A stretch of DNA of 15,411 nt from an uncultured Sutterella sp. (GCA_905202595.1 CAJKSP010000050.1:1-15411); one strand, 5' to 3'; positions 1-7,055 are shown, counted from the stretch's first letter. Program-made: numbers and translations. Notes: a model not told the origin generated them from the letters alone.

Positions 1-2
1 CC

Positions 3-146
3 CCGCTGTTCGGCCCCTGCGGCGCCGGGGGCGAGCGTTTGCCCCCGCCCCGGCCGCCGCCTCCCCCCCCCCCCCCCCTCAAGGAGCCGCCGCCGGCAGA
101 AAAGCGCATGAGCCAGGAGGAAGAGAAACATGACTTCGCATTTTGA
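3..146 (+). CDS. Possible C-terminal tail of an upstream gene, proline-rich, product unknown
   Basis: All three forward frames are open at the left edge. The frame starting at base 3 looks most like coding sequence: mostly G or C in third positions, a proline stretch encoded partly by the poly-C run, then a charged tail (AEKRMSQEEEKHDFAF) and TGA at 144-146. It would overlap the metC start by 17 bases, so the two could be translationally coupled. The other two frames stop at 109-111 and 131-133. The latter forms ATGA with the metC start codon, which is also a classical coupling arrangement. The poly-C run means a one- or two-base length error or variation would change which frame is read. No family is recognisable from so short a tail, and this could equally be non-coding. 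Confidence 0.3.
   Translation, partial: PLFGPCGAGGERLPPPRPPPPPPPPLKEPPPAEKRMSQEEEKHDFAF
63..78. repeat. Homopolymeric C tract, 16 bases
   Basis: Sixteen consecutive C residues lie 52 bases before the metC start codon, inside a C/G-rich stretch. Long homopolymers of this kind are prone to slipped-strand mispairing and also to sequencing and assembly error. If the upstream frame is real, the tract sits inside it and length changes would alter its C-terminus. If not, it lies in the metC upstream region. Confidence 0.95.
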
Positions 147-1332
147 TGAGAGCGACATCCGCGCCCTCAAGACCGACACGCAGCTCGTGCATGCCGGCAG
201 GCATCACGACGAACGCTGGATCTTCGTCAATCCGCCGGTTGTCCGGGCGTCCACCGTGCTTCACGATTCGGTGGCGGACATGGATGCGCGCAGCGCTCAT
301 GCCGCGGCCGGCATCCCTGACCGCGTCACGTATGCTACGCACGGCACGCCGACGCATGAAGCCTTCTACGACGCGCTCATGGCGCTTGAAGGGCCGGAGG
401 CTGCCGGCGCCTGGGCCTTCTCGACGGGGCTCGCCGCCTGCACGACGCCGCTCTTCGCCTTTGTCAAGGCGGGCTGCCACGCGCTTTTTGCCGATTCCAT
501 CTACGGTCCCACGCGCGAATTCGCTGAGGAGATCCTCGCCAAGATGGGCGTGGACGTCGAGTTCTTCGACCCCAAGATCGGCGCAGGCATCGCCTCGCTC
601 TTTCGCGAGAACACAACGCTCGTCATGATGGAGACGCCGGGCTCGCATTCCTTCGAGCTGATGGACGTGCCGGCCATTGCAGCGGCCTGCCGCGAACGCG
701 GCATCGCCACAGCCATCGACAACACCTGGGCGACGCCGCTCTACTTCAAGCCGCTCTCGGTCGGCGTCGACATGGTGATCCATGCGGCGACGAAGTACAT
801 CGCCGGTCATTCCGACCTCACGATGGGCGTGATCATCTGCAACAAGCGCGTCTGGCGCGACGTGAAGCGCGTGGTCGAGCAGCTCGGCCAGGCCGCCTCA
901 GCCGACGACGTCTATCTGGCATTCCGCGGGCTGCACACGATGTCGGTGCGCGTCGAGCGCGCGGCGAAGAACGCCCGCGCCGTGATCGACTGGCTGCGCG
1001 AGCAGCCTCAGGTCGAGCGCGTCCTCTATCCTGCGCTTCCTGATGATCCGTCCTATCCCATCTGGAAGCGAGACTTCAAGGGCGCCACCTCGCTCTTTGC
1101 GGTTCTTTTCAAGCCCGAGTACGCGGGCCGGCTCGCTCCGATGATCGACGCGCTCCGGCTCTTCGGCCGCGGCTATTCCTGGGGCGGCTTCGAGAGCCTT
1201 CTCATTCCGGGCTACGGCAAGCGCACGATTTCGCCGATGCCTTTCGAGCGCATGGTGCGCATTGCCGTGGGTCTTGAAGATCCGGAAGATCTCATTGCCG
1301 ATTTGAAGCAGGCGATGGCCAAGCTCGACTGA
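130..1332 (+). CDS. metC: Cystathionine beta-lyase (PLP-dependent, Cys/Met metabolism family)
   Basis: A 400-residue enzyme expected to cleave cystathionine to homocysteine, pyruvate and ammonia in the cytoplasm, the penultimate step of methionine synthesis by transsulfuration. It shows the Cys/Met-metabolism PLP fold from end to end: the AIDNTWATP segment with the cofactor-binding Asp197, and the ATKYIAGHSD motif in which Lys222 should form the Schiff base with PLP. The RLFGRGYSWGGFESL segment near 343-357 is typical of proteobacterial MetC rather than MetB. The length is normal. The start is supported by a perfect AGGAGG at 115-120, nine bases before ATG. The following hydrolase gene begins 28 bases after the stop, so the two are probably cotranscribed. 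Related enzymes can also release H2S from cysteine. The family is nearly certain; the exact substrate preference (beta- versus gamma-lyase) is less so. Confidence 0.9.
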   Translation: MTSHFDESDIRALKTDTQLVHAGRHHDERWIFVNPPVVRASTVLHDSVADMDARSAHAAAGIPDRVTYATHGTPTHEAFYDALMALEGPEAAGAWAFSTGLAACTTPLFAFVKAGCHALFADSIYGPTREFAEEILAKMGVDVEFFDPKIGAGIASLFRENTTLVMMETPGSHSFELMDVPAIAAACRERGIATAIDNTWATPLYFKPLSVGVDMVIHAATKYIAGHSDLTMGVIICNKRVWRDVKRVVEQLGQAASADDVYLAFRGLHTMSVRVERAAKNARAVIDWLREQPQVERVLYPALPDDPSYPIWKRDFKGATSLFAVLFKPEYAGRLAPMIDALRLFGRGYSWGGFESLLIPGYGKRTISPMPFERMVRIAVGLEDPEDLIADLKQAMAKLD

Positions 1333-1360
1333 GTCCGGCCTTTGTATGAAGGAGACAGTT

Positions 1361-2353
1361 ATGTATTTCCAGACAACGCGCCGCAGCCTTCTCAAGCAGG
1401 CAGCGTTCTTCGGCGCTTCGGCCGGCATGCCGGGCCTTTGGAGCCGGACGGCCGCAGCCGCCGGGGCGCCGTCTCCCGCATCCTATGCAGCAGAAGCGGC
1501 CAAGCGCATCGAGGCGGCAAAGCAGAAGGCGGGCGCTATGGAGACCCTTCGCATCGGCAGCACGGAGGTGCTCGCCATTCTCGACAGCGCAGGCGCCTTT
1601 CCCGTTTCGCTCTTTGCTCAGGCCGATGCGCATCCGGAATGGACGGCCTATATGCCCGATGGCCGCTTCCCGTCGGCTGTGCGCACGTATGTCATTCGCT
1701 CGGGCGGGCGCACAGCGCTTGTCGATGCCGGCTACGGCGAAGCGAAGGGCGGACGCCTGATGAAGTGCCTCGCCGCGCTCGGCATTGCGCCTGAGAGCGT
1801 GAGCGACGTGCTTCTCACGCATCTGCACGGCGACCATATCGGCGGCCTTCTCCTCGCAGACGGCAGGCCGGCGTTTCCCAAGGCGCGCCTCCATCTTTCC
1901 GCGCCTGAATGGGAAGCCTGGATTGAAAAGGGCTCGGAAGGCGTGCCCGCGGCGGTCGAGGCCGCCCGCCGCACATTTGCGGCTTATGAGGCGGCGGGGA
2001 TCAAGGCGCAGCGCTTCAGCTTTGGCGACGCCGTTCTGCCGGGCGTCGTCGCGCAGGCCTGCTGCGGGCATACGGCCGGACATGCCCGCTTTGATGTCAT
2101 GGCGCCGGACGGCAAGGCCGCAGCGCTCGTGATTGCGGGCGACTTCCTGCACGTCCAGCCGCTCCAGAGCCGCTATCCTTCTGCGTCGACGCGCTACGAC
2201 GTTCATCCGGAAGAGGCGGCGCGCACGCGCGAAGCGCTGCTGAAGTCGCTTGCAGCTTCCGGGACCCCCGTCGCCGGCATGCACTTCGCCTTCATCGGCC
2301 GCGTCAAGGCGCTTGAGGGCGGCGGCTATGCGATCGAGCCCGCGGCGCTCTAA
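1361..2353 (+). CDS. Tat-exported metallo-beta-lactamase-fold hydrolase
   Basis: A 330-residue protein with a twin-arginine signal at its N-terminus: TRRSLLK at residues 6-12, a weakly hydrophobic stretch, then an Ala-rich region ending near residue 35. This predicts folded export to the periplasm. The mature part carries the MBL metal site: HLHGDH at 154-159, a third ligand His at 241 (GHTAGH), the bridging Asp261 (AGD) and a last His at 308 (GMH). The layout resembles the lactonase-like/YtnP branch of MBL hydrolases, but the substrate cannot be read from sequence. An earlier in-frame ATG at 1346 exists. I prefer ATG 1361 because AAGGAG at 1349-1354 is spaced seven bases from it and because this places the Tat motif close to the N-terminus. 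It follows metC by 28 bases, probably in the same transcript. Confidence 0.85.
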   Translation: MYFQTTRRSLLKQAAFFGASAGMPGLWSRTAAAAGAPSPASYAAEAAKRIEAAKQKAGAMETLRIGSTEVLAILDSAGAFPVSLFAQADAHPEWTAYMPDGRFPSAVRTYVIRSGGRTALVDAGYGEAKGGRLMKCLAALGIAPESVSDVLLTHLHGDHIGGLLLADGRPAFPKARLHLSAPEWEAWIEKGSEGVPAAVEAARRTFAAYEAAGIKAQRFSFGDAVLPGVVAQACCGHTAGHARFDVMAPDGKAAALVIAGDFLHVQPLQSRYPSASTRYDVHPEEAARTREALLKSLAASGTPVAGMHFAFIGRVKALEGGGYAIEPAAL

Positions 2354-2358
2354 TCAGA

Positions 2359-2410
2359 CGGCCGCTCCGCGCCTCCTCCGGTCGAAAGGAGAAGCGCGGA
2401 CCGCCGGCCG
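2359..2410 (+). terminator. Hairpin after the MBL hydrolase, possible weak terminator
   Basis: Nested inverted repeats: CGGCCG (2359-2364/2405-2410), TCCGCGC/GCGCGGA (2366-2372/2394-2400) and CTCCT/AGGAG (2373-2377/2387-2391) with a nine-base loop and small bulges. It begins five bases after the stop codon. There is no clear T run afterwards, so it may terminate inefficiently, depend on a factor, or only stabilise the 3' end. Confidence 0.45.
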
Positions 2411-2413
2411 CTC

Positions 2414-2462
2414 TTGACTGTTTAAAGACAACCCGCAGGATTCCTCCGCATCTATGCGGAGG
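2414..2462 (+). promoter_or_regulatory. Leader of the carbonic anhydrase gene: -35-like box and perfect hairpin
   Basis: TTGACT at 2414-2419 matches the sigma70 -35 consensus at five of six bases, but no good -10 lies 16-18 bases downstream, so the promoter is doubtful. A perfect eight-base stem, CCTCCGCA (2443-2450) with TGCGGAGG (2455-2462) around a TCTA loop, stands 19 bases before the AAGGAG ribosome site. It lacks a T run and could be a 5'-UTR structure or an operator. Confidence 0.35.
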
Positions 2463-2494
2463 CAGATCCCCTGTTTCTACGAAGGAGTATTTTC

Positions 2495-3271
2495 ATGACT
2501 CAATACGCCGGCCGCTTCATGCGCTTCTCCGGCTTCTGCTGCCGCTGTCTCGCACTGCTTGCAGCGCACGGCGCCGGCGCGTCGCGCATGCCGGGCGCTG
2601 ACGGCGAAGGCCTTTTCGGCCTGTCTCGCGCGCCGCACCATGAGGCTGGCGAAGTGGGGCCTGAGAACCCCAAGTATCAGTGTCCGGTGTCGATCGATAC
2701 GGCTTCCGTCAAGGCGGCGGCCGAGCCGTTTGAGCTTCGCCTTGAAGACGATGCGCTCGAAGTGCTCCATACCGGCCATACGATTCAGGTGTCCTTTGAG
2801 GGACGCTCGTCGCTGTCGCGCGGCGGACGGGTCTGGCATCTCGTGCAGCTCCATTTCCATACGCCGTCGGAAACCTGCTTTGACGGCGCGGCCTTCCCCA
2901 TGGAGACGCACTTCGTCTTTTCTGACGACGACGGACGGCTGCTGGTTCTCGGCGCCTTTGCCGCCGAGTCGGCTTCCGGGACGGCGAATCCTGCGCTCGC
3001 AACGCTTCTGGCCTCGGCGCCCGATGAGGCTGAGGATCCTGTGCCGATTCACGGCTGGCACCCCGATGCGCTGCTGCCGGCGGACCGGCATTTCTATGCG
3101 TTCCCGGGAAGCCTCACGACGCCGCCCTATACGGAGCCCGTCGACTGGATTGTCTATCAGGCGCCGGCACAAGCCTCGCGCGCACAGCTCGAAGCCATGG
3201 CGGCGATTTTGGGCGACAACACGCGTCCTGTTCAGCCGCTTAACGGCCGCCCGATCGAAGAGGGCCGCTGA
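2495..3271 (+). CDS. Secreted alpha-class carbonic anhydrase
   Basis: A 258-residue enzyme expected to interconvert CO2 and bicarbonate in the periplasm. The alpha-class zinc site is complete: His120 and His122 in QLHFHTPSE and His139 in METHF, with Glu137 as the second-shell residue. Thr208 in the GSLTTPP motif matches the gatekeeping Thr199 of human CA II, and His95 in HTGHTIQV matches the proton-shuttle His64. The N-terminus (about 1-30) resembles a signal peptide, though its hydrophobic core is interrupted by Arg18 and carries three Cys. The usual N-terminal W-x-Y-x-G...GPxxW segment is not evident; only a short equivalent precedes the CPVSID stretch. AAGGAG at 2482-2487, seven bases before ATG, fixes the start. 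It ends at a strong bidirectional terminator. Confidence 0.85.
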   Translation: MTQYAGRFMRFSGFCCRCLALLAAHGAGASRMPGADGEGLFGLSRAPHHEAGEVGPENPKYQCPVSIDTASVKAAAEPFELRLEDDALEVLHTGHTIQVSFEGRSSLSRGGRVWHLVQLHFHTPSETCFDGAAFPMETHFVFSDDDGRLLVLGAFAAESASGTANPALATLLASAPDEAEDPVPIHGWHPDALLPADRHFYAFPGSLTTPPYTEPVDWIVYQAPAQASRAQLEAMAAILGDNTRPVQPLNGRPIEEGR

Positions 3272-3290
3272 GCTTGCCGGCCATCCGCGC

Positions 3291-3330
3291 ACAAGAAAAG
3301 AGCCCGTCTGACGACGGGCTCTTTTCTTGT
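3291..3330. terminator. Bidirectional intrinsic terminator between carbonic anhydrase and aminotransferase genes
   Basis: A perfect 18-bp inverted repeat (3291-3308 with 3313-3330) around a four-base TGAC loop. The base of the stem is A-rich on the left and T-rich on the right, so RNA made in either direction ends in a GC-rich stem followed by U-rich sequence. It serves two convergent genes: carbonic anhydrase (stop 19 bases before the stem) and the aminotransferase (stop 55 bases away on the other strand). Confidence 0.9.
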
Positions 3331-3385
3331 CTTGAGAAGGCAGCGCCTTCGGCGTCCTCTCGGGCGCCGGAGGCGGCAATGCGCT

Positions 3386-4597
3386 TTAGAGCATGCTTTC
3401 GAGCGCCTTCGCGATCGATTTCACGCCGGCGATGATCTTTTCTTCCGGCACGGTCACGAACGAGAGGCGGCAGCAGTTGTTGCGCGGATTGACGGCGAAG
3501 AAGGCATAGCCCGGCACGAAGCCAACAGGAGTGTCGGAGGCGAGGCACTTCTTCATGAGGTCGGTCGAATCGACGTTCTCAGGGAGCTGCAGCCAGACAA
3601 ACATGCCGCCGTTCGGGTGCGTCCAAGAAATGTCGTCGCGCTTCGGCATGTAGTCCTCAAGAGCCTTGAGCATGCATTCCGCATGATCCTTGTAGAGCTT
3701 GCGCACCATCGGGAGATGGTTCGTCATGAGGCCCTGGTTGAGCACGCGGGCCGTGACGAGCTGCGTGAAGGTGGAGCTGTGAAGGTCCACAGCCGTCTTC
3801 ATTTCGCAGAGCGCGGAGATGATGCTTTCCGGCGCCATGATGTAGCCGAGGCGGAAGCCCGGAGAGAGCACCTTCGACATGGAGTTGAGGGTGATCGTGC
3901 GCTCCGGCGCGAGGGCGCGCATCGAAACCGGCGGTTCGGCGCCATAGTAGAGCTCGCCGTAGGGGTTGTCTTCAACGAGCCAGAAGTCGTATTCGCGGGC
4001 CTTCTCGGCGAGGAGCTTGCGGCGCTCGAGCGAGAGGGTGCGGCCGGTCGGGTTCTGGAACGTGGGCATCACATACGCAAAGCGGGCGCCGCGGCATTCT
4101 TCGCCCATGGCGGCCGGATTGAGGCCTTCGTCGTCGACGGGCAGTGCCGTGTAGGAGGGCTGCGACAGGTCAAAGGCCTGGAGAGCGCCGAGGTAGGTCG
4201 GGCTCTCGACAAGCACCTTGGCGCCCGGATCGATGAAGAGGCGGCCGATCATGTCGAGCGCCTGCTGCGAGCCGGAAGCAATGAGGATGTTGTCGGCCGT
4301 GGTCGGCACGCCCTTCTGGGTTTCGCGTTCGGCAAGCGCCTTGCGGAACTCAGGCATGCCCTGCACGGAGGAGTACTGCAGCGCGCGAGCGGCGTCGTGA
4401 TCGAGCACCCAGTCGCAGGCTTCGCGGATTTCCTTCACGGGGAAGCCTTCCGGGGCGGGCAGGCCGCCGCCGAAGCTGATGACTTCCGGGCGCGCAGCGA
4501 GCGCAAGAATTTCGGTGACGGCGGAGTTGCCCTTCGGGGCTCCGATCTTGCTGAAATGAGGTGTCGACGCGGTCTTCTTGCAGTCGCAGTTGCTCAT
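3386..4597 (-). CDS. PLP-dependent class I aminotransferase (LysN/MocR-catalytic-domain-like)
   Basis: A 403-residue fold-type I aminotransferase, probably cytoplasmic. Visible landmarks are Asn182 in QNPTG, Asp210 and Tyr213 in VEDNPYGE (contacts to the PLP ring), Lys242 in NSMSKVLSPGFRLGY (Schiff-base lysine) with Arg249 nearby, and Arg377 in CRLSF (substrate carboxylate). The sequence resembles stand-alone 2-aminoadipate/aromatic/branched-chain aminotransferases and the catalytic half of MocR regulators, but there is no winged-helix DNA-binding domain. The amino acid substrate cannot be assigned. I start it at ATG 4595-4597, where a purine-rich AAAGGGA lies upstream. The open frame runs on upstream across the nth coding region, but that extension has no family resemblance. 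A CxC pair (Cys4, Cys6) at the extreme N-terminus is unusual. It is last in the minus-strand block but likely has its own promoter. Confidence 0.85.
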   Translation of the reverse strand: MSNCDCKKTASTPHFSKIGAPKGNSAVTEILALAARPEVISFGGGLPAPEGFPVKEIREACDWVLDHDAARALQYSSVQGMPEFRKALAERETQKGVPTTADNILIASGSQQALDMIGRLFIDPGAKVLVESPTYLGALQAFDLSQPSYTALPVDDEGLNPAAMGEECRGARFAYVMPTFQNPTGRTLSLERRKLLAEKAREYDFWLVEDNPYGELYYGAEPPVSMRALAPERTITLNSMSKVLSPGFRLGYIMAPESIISALCEMKTAVDLHSSTFTQLVTARVLNQGLMTNHLPMVRKLYKDHAECMLKALEDYMPKRDDISWTHPNGGMFVWLQLPENVDSTDLMKKCLASDTPVGFVPGYAFFAVNPRNNCCRLSFVTVPEEKIIAGVKSIAKALESML

Positions 4598-4664
4598 GAT
4601 GATTCCCTTTTTTTGTTGGAGGGCGCTTGGCCGCGCGCTTCTGACGAGCGGTGCGGCGAAGTGC

Positions 4665-4718
4665 TCGAAAATTTCGACGATGCAAAATTCATTGTATGCA
4701 TGGGCGAAGCTTCGACAA
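4665..4718 (-). promoter_or_regulatory. Candidate sigma70 promoter with dyad for the aminotransferase gene
   Basis: On the minus strand, TTGTCG (4713-4718) and TACAAT (4691-4696) form -35 and -10 boxes with a 16-base spacer; the -10 matches five of six bases. About 14 bases downstream, near or just past the expected start of transcription, lies the dyad TCGAAA-A-TTTCGA (4665-4677), which is placed like a repressor site. The whole gap between nth and the aminotransferase (4598-4832) holds no gene. Confidence 0.4.
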
Positions 4719-4832
4719 ACGACCCGCCCGATGCCGCTCCGACAAACTTTCGACTCGGACGGGGTCCGCATAGGCGATTTGACGTAGAGGAAAGCGCTCT
4801 GCGGACCTGAAGACTCGTCGGAGAGGCGTGGG

Positions 4833-5537
4833 CTAGGCTCCCGCTTTCCTAGCGGCCTTCTTGAGCTTTTCGGCTTTGAGCTGCGCCTTTTCGATGGCTT
4901 CGTCCTTGCCGGGCCAGCGGCAGAAGTCTGCGCTGAGCGGGCAGTCTGCGCACATCGGATCGCGGGCCTTGCAGCAGTACCGGCCGAAAAGCAGCAGCAG
5001 GTGGTGCGCATCGCGTGCATAGTCGGCGGGAATGGCCTTTTCCAGCTTCTCCGAGCATTCAAGCGGCGTCTTCGACGGCATGAAGCCCGTGCGGTTGCAG
5101 ACGCGGAAGATATGCGTGTCGACGGCAATCGTCGGCAGGCCGAAGGCGACGTTGAGCACAACCTTGGCGGTCTTGGGACCGACGCCGGGCAGCGACACCA
5201 GCGCCTTGAAGTCCTGCGGCACTTCGCCGCCGAACTGCTCGAGCAGAATGGCTGAAGCTTCGGCGACGTGCTTGGCTTTGGTCTTGTAGAGGTTGAGCGT
5301 CGAAATGTAGGGTTCGATGCCTTCGGCGCCGAGCGCGGCAAGCGCCGCCGGCGTATTGGCCTTCGGGAAGAGCTTCGCCGTTGCGGCGTTGACGGCGCGG
5401 TCGTTCGTCTGCGCCGAGAGCATGACGGCGACAAGAAGTTCAAATGGGGTTTTGAAGTCGAGCTCGGACTTCGGGGACGTAATCAGCTTGGCGAGCACCG
5501 CCATGAAGCGGCGGCGGGCATCCTCTGTATAGCGCAT
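4833..5537 (-). CDS. nth: Endonuclease III (DNA glycosylase/AP lyase)
   Basis: A 234-residue base-excision repair enzyme that removes oxidised pyrimidines and nicks the abasic site. Helix-hairpin-helix LPGVGPKTAKVVL (116-128) contains the Schiff-base Lys122, and TIAVDTHIFRV contains the catalytic Asp140. The C-terminal [4Fe-4S] loop has Cys189, Cys196, Cys199 and Cys206. Its spacing is C-x6-C-x2-C-x6-C, one residue longer than the C-x6-C-x2-C-x5-C of E. coli Nth. A Lys/Ala-rich tail of about 25 residues follows, making it longer than the roughly 211-residue E. coli protein. The ribosome site is weak. It lies 61 bases (to the preferred ATG) after the RsxB-type gene, matching the rsx-nth linkage known in enterobacteria and common in betaproteobacteria. 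Confidence 0.95.
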   Translation of the reverse strand: MRYTEDARRRFMAVLAKLITSPKSELDFKTPFELLVAVMLSAQTNDRAVNAATAKLFPKANTPAALAALGAEGIEPYISTLNLYKTKAKHVAEASAILLEQFGGEVPQDFKALVSLPGVGPKTAKVVLNVAFGLPTIAVDTHIFRVCNRTGFMPSKTPLECSEKLEKAIPADYARDAHHLLLLFGRYCCKARDPMCADCPLSADFCRWPGKDEAIEKAQLKAEKLKKAARKAGA

Positions 5538-5598
5538 GGTCTTGCAGGCCTAGAGCAGAAAAATAAAGGAAAAGCGCTGCGCTCAGAACGGCGCGCCT

Positions 5599-6207
5599 CT
5601 ACTTTGCGCGCGCTTTGGCCAGAATGTCGGCGAGAAACGACTTGGCGGCGGGCGTGGCGCCGCGCTTCGCATTGAGGCGAGCCTCTTCGGCCGCCTGGCG
5701 GCGGACGCGGCGCGCCCAGGCGTCTTCAAAATGGGCCTTGGCGCGCTTGGCGTCTTCGTCCGCCCATTCGCTTCCTGTTTCGCAGAAGACGATGCAGTCC
5801 ATCGGACAAGCAGGCGCGCAGAGCGCGCAGCCCGTGCAGCGCTCTGTCACGACCGCATGCAGGTGCTTGGGCGCGCCGGCGATGGCGCCTGTCGGGCAGG
5901 CTTTGATGCACCAGCCGCAGCCGATGCAGTCCGCAGCGCGGATCTTCGCGACGGCAAAAGGCACTTCCCGGCCGTATTCCGGATCGAGCGGCACGATCGG
6001 CAGACCTGTCGCTCGCGCGAGCTTGGCAATGCCGCGGGCGCCGCCGGGCGCGCAGCGGTTGATGGCCGCTGCGCCCTGCGCAATGGCTTCCGCATAGGCG
6101 GCGCAGCCGCCGAAGCCGCACTGACGGCACTGCGTCTGGGGAAGAAGCGCATCGATTTCATCGGCGCTGACAGGACGGGGAAGCGGCTGACGGTTCTCTT
6201 GAGTCAT
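5599..6207 (-). CDS. rsxB: Soluble RnfB/RsxB-type polyferredoxin
   Basis: A 202-residue iron-sulfur protein of the RnfB/RsxB family, likely an electron carrier. It has an N-terminal Fe-S domain with Cys27, Cys30, Cys35 and Cys52 (CRQCGFGGC...C), then two bacterial-type 4Fe-4S motifs: Cys94/97/100/104 and Cys124/127/130/134. A charged, Ala/Arg/Lys-rich helical tail follows from about 145. Enterobacterial RsxB begins with a hydrophobic membrane anchor; here the N-terminus is short and polar, so the protein looks soluble. No other rnf/rsx subunit (A, C, D, E, G) is in the window. I choose ATG 6205-6207; a TTG two codons earlier is possible but has no better ribosome site. It is followed by nth, which may receive or report on Fe-S status, an inference. 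Confidence 0.85.
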   Translation of the reverse strand: MTQENRQPLPRPVSADEIDALLPQTQCRQCGFGGCAAYAEAIAQGAAAINRCAPGGARGIAKLARATGLPIVPLDPEYGREVPFAVAKIRAADCIGCGWCIKACPTGAIAGAPKHLHAVVTERCTGCALCAPACPMDCIVFCETGSEWADEDAKRAKAHFEDAWARRVRRQAAEEARLNAKRGATPAAKSFLADILAKARAK

Positions 6208-6242
6208 GAGCAAAGCGGAGAGGGAACAAGACGGACGTGGGA

Positions 6243-6272
6243 GAAGCGCGCCGCGCTCTGCGGGCGCGCTTC
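6243..6272. other. GC-rich hairpin between ferredoxin reductase and rsxB
   Basis: A perfect ten-base inverted repeat, GAAGCGCGCC (6243-6252) with GGCGCGCTTC (6263-6272), around a ten-base loop, begins 15 bases after the ferredoxin reductase stop on the minus strand. No T run follows in either direction, so it is more likely an RNA-stability or attenuation element than a full terminator. Transcription probably continues into rsxB and nth. Confidence 0.5.
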
Positions 6273-6287
6273 GTTTGAAGAGTGCTT

Positions 6288-7055
6288 CTACCAGAAGTTC
6301 TCCACGACGAGCTGGCCGGGCTTGCCGAAGCGGGGCGACACGATGCCGCGCGCCTTGAGCGCTTTGCGCGTCTCGTCAATGAAGCCCGGGTTGCCGCAGA
6401 GCAGCACGCGGGCGTCTTCGGGAACGAGCTTGCGGCCGGCGGCAGCCTCGAGCGCGCCGCACTCGATGAGGGCGGGAATGCGGCCCGAAAGCTCGCCGTC
6501 TTCCCAATTGATTTTGGGCTCGCGGGTGAGCGCGAGGAAGACGGCCGGCTTGCAGCCGGTCGGCAGCGCGCCGAGCTCGCCCGCAGCGAGCATGCGTGCG
6601 GGCGCTGCGTCTTCGCGCGTGCGGGCGCTCAGCACGAGCACGATGTCGTCCCACGCGGAGCAGGAAGCCGGGTCCTTCAGAATCGACACGAAGGGCGAGA
6701 GGCCTGAGCCGGTGGCGAGGAGCCAGAGCGTGCGGCCGCCCGGAATGCGATCGGGCGTCAGGGCGCCGGCGGCTTCGCCGTCAAGCAGCGCTTCCTGGCC
6801 GGGCTCGAGCGCCGTGAGGCGCGGCGAGAGCTGTCCGCCGAGCACGCACGTGATGAGAAAGTCGAGCGTCTTTTCGTTGGGCGCTGAGGCGATGGAGTAG
6901 CCGCGCCAGATGAATTCGCCGGGCTTTTCCGGGTCGGGCAGTCCCAGGCGGGCAAACTGTCCGGCCTTGAAGGTGAAGCCTTCCGGCTTTTCAAAGCGCA
7001 GCCAATGCTGGCGCGGCGTGAGCGCGCGCCGCTCGATGAGATGAAGCGTCTGCAT
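6288..7055 (-). CDS. fpr: Ferredoxin/flavodoxin-NADP+ reductase
   Basis: A 255-residue FAD enzyme that exchanges electrons between NADPH and ferredoxin or flavodoxin in the cytoplasm. The FAD-binding RGYSIAS motif is at 51-57, the NADP-pyrophosphate motif LATGSGLSPF at 113-122, and CGNP at 220-223. It ends in VENFW: the C-terminal aromatic residue is Trp, as in the E. coli Fpr subclass, where it stacks on the FAD. I start at ATG 7053-7055, with AAGG upstream in GTAAGGCC. The open frame extends further upstream, but that extension runs through the intergenic terminator and has no family resemblance. A 7Fe ferredoxin, its plausible partner, lies immediately upstream, although a terminator separates the two. 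Confidence 0.92.
   Translation of the reverse strand: MQTLHLIERRALTPRQHWLRFEKPEGFTFKAGQFARLGLPDPEKPGEFIWRGYSIASAPNEKTLDFLITCVLGGQLSPRLTALEPGQEALLDGEAAGALTPDRIPGGRTLWLLATGSGLSPFVSILKDPASCSAWDDIVLVLSARTREDAAPARMLAAGELGALPTGCKPAVFLALTREPKINWEDGELSGRIPALIECGALEAAAGRKLVPEDARVLLCGNPGFIDETRKALKARGIVSPRFGKPGQLVVENFW

Noticed and set aside
3332..4810. Long plus-strand open frame (492 codons) opposite the aminotransferase
   Set aside because: It is an antisense shadow produced by GC-rich codon use. It is rich in Arg, Ala, Glu and Gly without recognisable domains, while the minus strand encodes a complete aminotransferase.
4598..5443. Upstream extension of the aminotransferase frame across nth, giving a 685-codon frame
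   Set aside because: The extension is Ser/Arg/Pro-rich shadow sequence out of frame with nth. The family homology begins just after ATG 4595-4597.
5731..6900. 389-codon plus-strand frame opposite rsxB and fpr
   Set aside because: It spans two genuine minus-strand genes and their intergenic hairpin, and changes character along its length with no recognisable domain.
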